Below, piece after piece: positions 58,470-64,000 of a stretch of 64,000 nucleotides of DNA. Below the pieces are notes generated by a model. The model searched no databases. It was not told the DNA's origin and saw nothing but the letters and a program-made list of their open reading frames with translations. The position numbers and the translations under genes are program-made. Positions within the stretch are counted from its first letter, which is position 1. Each line of letters opens with the position of its first letter. The DNA is from a virus. The stretch covers positions 1 through 64,000 of the IMG/VR virus record IMGVR_UViG_3300044846_002555; one strand, 5' to 3'.

Positions 58470-60884
58470 ATGATGTCATTAAAGATAAAAAAAAGAGGGG
58501 GGGACGAAGTTTCGTTCAACCCCCAAAAAATTTATAATAGAGTTAAACGAGCAGCAAGAGGATTAAACGTAAATGCTGATGAGGTATTCATTAAGGTGAT
58601 AACTTCAGTTCCAACAGAGGGTGTTATTACAACCAAAGAGTTGGATAAGTTAGTTTACGAGATTGCGGCGGCATACACCGGAAGTCATCATGACTACTCA
58701 AGATTAGCGTCTTCAGTAGCAATTTCTGCGTACCACAAAGAAACTGATGATAGTTTTTGTAACACAATGCACACATTACACGTTGATGGTATTATTAATG
58801 ATAAGTTAATGGAAACTATTGAAAAATATGGTCCTGAAAATATTGATTCTGTAATTAATCACGAGAATGATTACAATTTTGATTATTTTGCATGGAAATC
58901 ATTACAAGAAATGTATTTGTTAAAAACTCCGGAAGGTAGAGTAATTGAAAGACCACAACATATGTATATGAGGGTGGCTTTATGGGTTACTAAATCATTT
59001 GAACAAGCGGTTGAGTATTACCAATCATTGTCAAACCAACTTATTTCCCCGGCAACACCAATTATGATTAATGCGGGGACTAAAACACCTCAACTAGCGT
59101 CTTGTGTATTGAAATACAATCACGGGGACTCAAGAGAAGGTTTATTACAAACATTAAATGATATTTCAACGTACTCTTCGGATGCTGCGGGAATTGGTTT
59201 ATGTATGTCTAACATTCGTAGTAAAGAAAGTCGTATTAACTCATCAGGAGGATTTGCGGGTGGTTTATTGAAATACCTTAAAATAGTTAACGAATCATTA
59301 CGTTTCTTTAATCAACAAGGAAGAAGACCGGGAAGTGCAGCTATCTACATTGAACCTTGGCATAAGGACATCATTGATTTACTTGAGATTAAAAAGAACA
59401 CGGGTGCTGAAGAGATGAGAGCGAGAGATTTGTTTACATCAATATGGTTACCGGACAACTTTATGGAGGCGGTTAAGAATAATTCTGATTGGTACTTATT
59501 CTGTCCTAACGACATTAAAAAGGCGGGTATCAAACCATTACAGGAAACTTATGGTGAAGAATACGAACATAGTTATAACAGAGCAGTTGAACTAGGTCTT
59601 GGTAAAAAAGTAAAGGCACAAACAATTTGGAATAAAATTATAGAATCTCAAGTTGAAACCGGAGTTCCTTACTTATGTTCAAAAGATAGTGCGAACAGAA
59701 AAACAAACCATCAAAACATTGGGGTGATTAAACAATCTAACCTATGTAATGAGATTTACCAATATACTGATGAGAACACTACTGCAATCTGTACTTTATC
59801 ATCTATGGTATTGAAAAACTTTATTATTAAAGGTGAGTTCGACTTCAAATTACTTTATAATGAGGTTAGAAAGGTTGTTAGAGCACTTAACAAAGTTGTT
59901 GACATTAATAGTTACTCAACTGAACAAGGTAGAAAAGGTGGTTTAGAACAAAGAGCGATAGCTATCGGAACTCAAGGACTTGCTGACGTATTCTATTTAA
60001 TGGATTACATCTTCACATCTGAAGAAGCTCGACAATTAAATAAAGAGATTTTTGAAACCATATACTTTGCGGCAATCACCGAGAGTATGGAATTATGTAA
60101 ATCAGGTGAATATAAACCATACAAATTCTTTAAAGGGTCACCAATGTCAAAAGGTATATTCCAATTTGATATGTGGGGGTTAGATTACGAAGGATTAGGT
60201 AGAATGTGGGATTGGGACTCACTTAAGTTAGAAGTATCCAACCACGGGGTTTGTAACTCGTTATTCACGGCTCAGATGCCGGTTGCATCTTCTGCTAAGA
60301 TTACAGGTTCATTTGAAATGACAGAACCGGCTCACTCGGCATTATTTAATCGTCGTGTAGTTGGGGGTGAAATCTTAATTGTTAATAAATACTTAATTAA
60401 TGATTTTGAAAAAATTGGTATTTGGTCTGAAGATTTGAAAAATGAGATTATAATGAATGAGGGTTCAATTCAAAACATTAACTTTAATCATTATCTTGAT
60501 GTTGAAGATAAAAACTACAACAAGAAAGTTAAGAGAATTGAACATTTAATTCCAAAATACAAAACAATTTGGGAAATATCTCAAAGAGAACTTATTGATA
60601 TGGCTGCTGACAGAGCACCATTCATTGACCAATCACAATCAATGAATATCTATATGTCTAACCCAACATTATCAAAGATTTCATCATCACACTTCCATTC
60701 TTGGGGTAAAGGATTAAAAACTCTTTGTTATTATGTTAGAACTAAAGCAATATCAACCGGAGCAAAACATTTGGCTGTGGATATTTCAAAAGTGGGTCAA
60801 CCAAAACCTATTGAAAAACCAACCGTTGAAATAAATCAAAAACCAAAAGACAGTGAATTTGAGTGTTTTGGGTGTGGTTCTTAA
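58470..60884 (+). CDS. nrdA: Ribonucleotide reductase class I, large subunit (R1)
   Basis: 804 residues. The ATP-cone starts at SLKIKKRGGDEVSFNPQKIYNRVKRA. Catalytic elements: LASCVLKYNHGD (C212), SNLCNEIYQYTDE (Asn-Cys-Glu of the active site), ICTLSSMVL (partner Cys), CYYVRT (two radical-transfer Tyr), and the C-terminal CFGCGS with two redox cysteines. All expected residues are present, with an intact ATP-cone. It converts NDPs to dNDPs with NrdB. Start ATG ATG at 58470; stop 60884 precedes a terminator. Confidence 0.94.
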   Translation: MMSLKIKKRGGDEVSFNPQKIYNRVKRAARGLNVNADEVFIKVITSVPTEGVITTKELDKLVYEIAAAYTGSHHDYSRLASSVAISAYHKETDDSFCNTMHTLHVDGIINDKLMETIEKYGPENIDSVINHENDYNFDYFAWKSLQEMYLLKTPEGRVIERPQHMYMRVALWVTKSFEQAVEYYQSLSNQLISPATPIMINAGTKTPQLASCVLKYNHGDSREGLLQTLNDISTYSSDAAGIGLCMSNIRSKESRINSSGGFAGGLLKYLKIVNESLRFFNQQGRRPGSAAIYIEPWHKDIIDLLEIKKNTGAEEMRARDLFTSIWLPDNFMEAVKNNSDWYLFCPNDIKKAGIKPLQETYGEEYEHSYNRAVELGLGKKVKAQTIWNKIIESQVETGVPYLCSKDSANRKTNHQNIGVIKQSNLCNEIYQYTDENTTAICTLSSMVLKNFIIKGEFDFKLLYNEVRKVVRALNKVVDINSYSTEQGRKGGLEQRAIAIGTQGLADVFYLMDYIFTSEEARQLNKEIFETIYFAAITESMELCKSGEYKPYKFFKGSPMSKGIFQFDMWGLDYEGLGRMWDWDSLKLEVSNHGVCNSLFTAQMPVASSAKITGSFEMTEPAHSALFNRRVVGGEILIVNKYLINDFEKIGIWSEDLKNEIIMNEGSIQNINFNHYLDVEDKNYNKKVKRIEHLIPKYKTIWEISQRELIDMAADRAPFIDQSQSMNIYMSNPTLSKISSSHFHSWGKGLKTLCYYVRTKAISTGAKHLAVDISKVGQPKPIEKPTVEINQKPKDSEFECFGCGS

Positions 60885-60898
60885 TAGAAATAAATATT

Positions 60899-60926
60899 AA
60901 TCACGACTTTGGTCGTGATTTTTTAT
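60899..60926 (+). terminator. Rho-independent terminator after nrdA
   Basis: Perfect 9-bp stem AATCACGAC / GTCGTGATT with loop tttg, followed by a T run (60919-60924). Confidence 0.92.
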
Positions 60927-60933
60927 TTTACTC

Positions 60934-60968
60934 TATTTATAAGAAATAATTACGACACTATATTTATA
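60934..60968 (+). promoter_or_regulatory. Two TATTTATA promoter-like motifs before gp25
   Basis: TATTTATA at 60934-60941 (30 nt before ATG) and again at 60961-60968 (3 nt before ATG 60972). Same double arrangement as before 14670. Confidence 0.5.
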
Positions 60969-60971
60969 GAT

Positions 60972-61430
60972 ATGGCAGATGGAAAAACATATGGTATTAA
61001 TTTCCCTTTTAGGGATTCTTATGATGGAAAGTATTTAGACCTTTCCACAGATAGTACTGAAGAAACAAGAACGGACTTAATACATTTATTATTAACTAGA
61101 AAAGGAAGTAGATATTTTTTACCCGATTTTGGTACAAGATTGTATGAATTTATTTTTGAACCATTAGATGGTCCTACATTTTCAGATATTGATGCTGAAA
61201 TTAGAGATGCTGTTGAAGAATACATACCGGGAATAACAATTAAAAATATAAGTATTACTGCGGCATCAGATGGTGAGGAAGATAAAGGTACTTATGTTGA
61301 CCAATATGATACACGTGTTTTTAGAGTACCGGGTATTGGAACTAAAGAACACACTGCGAAAGTAAAAATAGATTATCAAATAAATAATGACGTGTTTAAC
61401 GCTAGTGATTTTGTAATCCTAAATATTTAA
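60972..61430 (+). CDS. 25: Baseplate wedge protein, gp25-like
   Basis: 152 residues from ATG 60972 (MADGKTYG); a longer GTG start at 60909 would run through the terminator and is rejected. The core STEETRTDLIHLLLTRKGSRYFLPDFGTRLYEFIFEPLDGPTFSDIDAEIRDAVEEYIPGITIKNISI is the GPW/gp25 domain (lysozyme-like beta fold) with the conserved EI/ETR...L.T..G.R.m.pdfG..l....fe.....' pattern. gp25 joins the sheath to the wedge. It lies directly upstream of the gp6-like gene, as in many phages. Confidence 0.9.
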   Translation: MADGKTYGINFPFRDSYDGKYLDLSTDSTEETRTDLIHLLLTRKGSRYFLPDFGTRLYEFIFEPLDGPTFSDIDAEIRDAVEEYIPGITIKNISITAASDGEEDKGTYVDQYDTRVFRVPGIGTKEHTAKVKIDYQINNDVFNASDFVILNI

Positions 61431-61435
61431 AGAAT

Positions 61436-63274
61436 ATGGCAAATAAAAAAATATCGTATACTACGAGAGATTTTCAATCAATTAGAACTGAGTTAATAAA
61501 CTTTACAAGAACTTATTATCCGGATTTAGTTGACAATTTTAATGATGCAAGTGTGTTCTCTGTATTATTAGACCTAAACGCTGCGGTTACCGACAACCTT
61601 CAATTCAACATAGATAGAAGTATTCAAGAGACGGTATTACAGTATGCTCAACAAAGGTCATCAGTATTTAACATTGCCAAAACTTATGGGTTAAAAGTTC
61701 CGGGTCAAAGACCGTCAGTAGCTTTAGTTGATTTTTCAATTACTGTACCGGCTTTTGGTGATAAAGAGGATTTAAGATATTGTGGTATTTTACGTAGAGG
61801 TTCTCAAGTAAGTGGTGCTGGTCAAGTATTTGAAACTGTTTATGATATTGATTTTTCATCACCATCAAATGCGGATGGGTTTCCTAATAGATTAAAAATT
61901 CCAAATTTTGATTCAAACAATAAGTTATTAAATTATACTATTGTAAAACGTGAGACCATTGTTAACGGTATTACTAAAGTTTTCAAGAGAGTTATTACTG
62001 CTAATGACGTAAGACCATTTTTTGAAATATTTTTACCTGAAAAGACCGTATTAGGTGTAACAAGTGTGTTATTGAAAGATGGTACTCAATATGCCAATGT
62101 ACCTTCAAATCAAGAATTTTTAGGTGTTGATAATAGATGGTTTGAAGTTCAAGCTTTAGCTCAAGATAGAGTTTTTATTGAAGACCCAACAAAAGTTTCT
62201 GACAACCCCGGGATTAAAGTAGGTAGATATGTAAATACTGCCACTAAATTTATTACGGAATTTACACCTGAAGGGTTCTTTAAAATGACCTTTGGTGGAG
62301 GTAGTCAATCTGCTGACGAACAATTAAGAGAATTTGCTCGAGATGGTAAACCATTAAATTTATACAAATATTCTAATAACTTTGCGTTAGGTAGCACTTT
62401 AAAACCTAATTCAACCCTATTCGTTCAATATAGGATTGGTGGTGGTACAGGAAGTAATTTAGGTGTTGGAGTTATTACACAAATTGGAACAGTTTCATTC
62501 TTTGTAAATGGTCCGTCTGAATCTGTTAATACTACAGTTGTTAATTCATTAAGATGTAACAACGTAACAGCGGCTATAGGTGGGGCAAATTATCCAACAA
62601 CAGAAGAAGTTAGGAATTTAGTATCGTATAACTTTACGGCTCAAAACAGAGCAGTTACTGTAAATGATTATGAATCAATTATTAGAACAATGCCATCACA
62701 ATTTGGTGCACCGGCTAAAGTTGCAATAACTGAAGAAAACAATAAAATTAAAGTTCAAATGTTATCATATGATGAGACCGGTAGATTAACCGAGATAGTT
62801 TCAAACACATTAAAAAATAATGTGGCGAATTATCTATCAAATTACCGTATGATTAATGATTATGTATCAATTGAAAGTGCAAATGTTATTGACTTAGCTA
62901 TAAATGTTGATGTTGTGTTAGATAATTCACAAAATCAAGGTTCAATTATTTCTCAAGTAATTAATATAATCACAGATTATTTTGACCCGACAAACCAAGA
63001 AATGGGTGAAAATGTTAATGTATCGGAATTAAGAAGATTAGTTCAAAGTGAAAATGGTATTATTTCCGTTTCTGATATGACATTTTTTAATAAAGTTGGT
63101 GGTCAATATTCTTCATCTCAAACATCTCAAAGATATATCGATTCGGAAACAAAACAAATTGAATTAGTTGATGATACAATTTTTGCCGAACCAAGACAAG
63201 TGTATCAAGTTAGATATCCAAACAAAGATATCAATGTGAGAGTTAAAAATATTAAAACGGTTAATTTCTCTTAG
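61436..63274 (+). CDS. 6: Baseplate wedge protein, gp6-like (baseplate J)
   Basis: 612 residues; T4 gp6 has 660. The N-terminal KISYTTRDFQSIRTELINFTRTYYPDLVDNFNDASVFSVLLDLNAAVTDNLQFNIDRSIQE fits gp6 ('..RD...i...l......yp...........'). The C-terminal half has SYNFTAQNRAVTVNDYESIIRTMP and FNAPAKVAI-like elements, VNVDVVL, and NVSELRRLVQSENGIISVSDMTF, i.e. the baseplate-J domain. It forms dimers in the wedge ring. It is 5 bp after gp25. Confidence 0.88.
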   Translation: MANKKISYTTRDFQSIRTELINFTRTYYPDLVDNFNDASVFSVLLDLNAAVTDNLQFNIDRSIQETVLQYAQQRSSVFNIAKTYGLKVPGQRPSVALVDFSITVPAFGDKEDLRYCGILRRGSQVSGAGQVFETVYDIDFSSPSNADGFPNRLKIPNFDSNNKLLNYTIVKRETIVNGITKVFKRVITANDVRPFFEIFLPEKTVLGVTSVLLKDGTQYANVPSNQEFLGVDNRWFEVQALAQDRVFIEDPTKVSDNPGIKVGRYVNTATKFITEFTPEGFFKMTFGGGSQSADEQLREFARDGKPLNLYKYSNNFALGSTLKPNSTLFVQYRIGGGTGSNLGVGVITQIGTVSFFVNGPSESVNTTVVNSLRCNNVTAAIGGANYPTTEEVRNLVSYNFTAQNRAVTVNDYESIIRTMPSQFGAPAKVAITEENNKIKVQMLSYDETGRLTEIVSNTLKNNVANYLSNYRMINDYVSIESANVIDLAINVDVVLDNSQNQGSIISQVINIITDYFDPTNQEMGENVNVSELRRLVQSENGIISVSDMTFFNKVGGQYSSSQTSQRYIDSETKQIELVDDTIFAEPRQVYQVRYPNKDINVRVKNIKTVNFS

Positions 63275-63324
63275 CAATTTATTTTAAAATTTATTGAATT
63301 ATCTTTTGAAAATAGTATATAAAC

Positions 63325-63332
63325 TATTTATT
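63325..63332 (+). promoter_or_regulatory. TATTTATT promoter-like motif
   Basis: TATTTATTAAAAAAGATTATT then ATG; the core ends 13 nt before the start at 63346. Confidence 0.45.
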
Positions 63333-63345
63333 AAAAAAGATTATT

Positions 63346-64000
63346 ATGTCCAATTCATTTAGAATACGTACAGAGCCGGGTGTTGACAAATCACTTAACG
63401 TCTTGATAGACCAAGAATTTGAGTATTTAGAAATATTATCTCTAAAATTATTACAAAGTCAAATATACACTAGACAATGCTCTGATTACGGGGTTATTGT
63501 TGGTAGGGTAAGTGTGAACAATGGTTTTGGTATTCCAAATGCTAAAGTTTCTGTGTTTATACCTTTAGACACAAATGACGAACTTAATCCGGTTACTTCT
63601 GATTTATATCCGTATAAAACATTAACAGATTTGAATGAAGATGGTTATAGATATAATCTACTACCATATGTTAAATCTCATAGTGGACATAATCCAACAG
63701 GAACTTTTTTTAATCGGGAGGATGTTTTAACCGACCCAACTTTAATACAGGTATATGACAAATACTTCAAATACTCTACAGTAACAAACTCTAGCGGTGA
63801 CTATATGATTTTTGGTGTACCAACCGGAAGTCAAACAGTTGTTGTTGATATTGACTTATCAGATATTGGGGAATTCTCATTATCACCCCAAGATTTGATA
63901 AGAATGGGTCTTGCAACGCCAGCTCAAGTTGCGGGTATAAATTTTAAATCTTCTACAAATTTAAATTCGTTACCTCAAATTATTAATTTTAATAGAACTA
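63346..64000 (+). CDS. Baseplate-associated protein with Ig/carboxypeptidase-regulatory-like domain (3' end outside window)
   Basis: Open from ATG 63346 to the window edge (218 codons seen). MSNSFRIRTEPGVDKSLNVL, then QDFEYLEILSLKL-like helix (IDQEFEYLEILSLKLLQSQI) and CSDYGVIVGRVSVNNGFGIPNAKVSVFIPLD begins a beta-sandwich of the carboxypeptidase-regulatory/Ig-like kind; YSTVTNSSGDYMIFGVPTGSQTVVVDIDLSDIG closes it. The position after gp6 corresponds to gp7 in T4, but the sequence is not gp7-like in what I can see. Probably a large wedge-peripheral protein of the baseplate with its own promoter motif. Confidence 0.6.
   Translation, partial: MSNSFRIRTEPGVDKSLNVLIDQEFEYLEILSLKLLQSQIYTRQCSDYGVIVGRVSVNNGFGIPNAKVSVFIPLDTNDELNPVTSDLYPYKTLTDLNEDGYRYNLLPYVKSHSGHNPTGTFFNREDVLTDPTLIQVYDKYFKYSTVTNSSGDYMIFGVPTGSQTVVVDIDLSDIGEFSLSPQDLIRMGLATPAQVAGINFKSSTNLNSLPQIINFNRT

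Noticed and set aside
60909-60971. Longer N-terminus for gp25 from a GTG at 60909
   Set aside because: It would translate through the terminator hairpin and promoter motifs; MADGKTYG at 60972 fits the family start.

Overview
The window looks like part of a large, AT-rich, T4-like contractile-tailed phage (myovirus) genome. Evidence is a recognisable set of virion genes (tail sheath, tail tube, tape measure, gp53-like LysM wedge, giant hub, gp25 and gp6 baseplate wedge proteins, a neck protein), a T4-style replication set (family B DNA polymerase, gp32-like SSB, UvsX/RecA, 5'-3' exonuclease, DnaB-type helicase) and class I ribonucleotide reductase. Start codons are almost never preceded by a Shine-Dalgarno sequence but by A/T-rich sequence, and many transcription-unit starts carry TATTTATA. 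This suggests, but does not prove, a Bacteroidota (Flavobacteriia-like) host. I see no tRNA, rRNA, transposase, homing endonuclease or CRISPR array.

Layout. (1) <1-1604: the 3' end of a tail-fibre/adhesin gene with about 24 IGGG-type repeats. (2) 1639-14561, minus strand: one tightly packed operon of 14 genes encoding glycosyltransferases, FkbM and other methyltransferases, two TibC-like (autotransporter heptosyltransferase) modules with four-cysteine metal fingers, and a sulfation cassette (sulfotransferase, APS kinase, HxGH nucleotidyltransferase, DUF2061). (3) 14670-20436, plus strand: a mucin-like Thr/Pro protein, three more glycosyltransferase genes (one of the GT60 type), and a second virion-like protein with poly-Thr linkers. 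(4) 20535-23468: DNA polymerase. (5) 23499-28478, minus strand: a neck-type protein, a superoxide dismutase fused to a PD-(D/E)XK-like domain, and an SNF2 helicase. (6) 28457-51615: neck and tail genes, with a small ribbon-helix-helix regulator on the opposite strand, a HAD phosphatase between sheath and tube, and a probable +1 frameshifted tail assembly chaperone. (7) 51659-60884: recombination, replication and nucleotide metabolism. (8) 60972-end: baseplate wedge genes, the last one cut by the window edge.

How the parts may work together. The two sugar regions supply at least nine glycosyltransferase genes plus methyl and sulfo transfer, while three predicted virion or surface proteins (14670, 19591 and the sheath at 31560) carry Thr/Ser/Pro tracts of the kind that are O-glycosylated elsewhere. 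The most interesting hypothesis is that this phage builds and decorates (methylated, possibly sulfated) O-glycans on its own virion. Modification of host surface glycans is the main alternative. Other notable items are the SOD-nuclease fusion, the programmed frameshift, the operator palindromes of the antisense regulator, an OmpA-like domain in a tail protein, and recurrent TATTTATA promoters that imply very short mRNA leaders. All family names come from recognition of motifs by eye; no database search was run.
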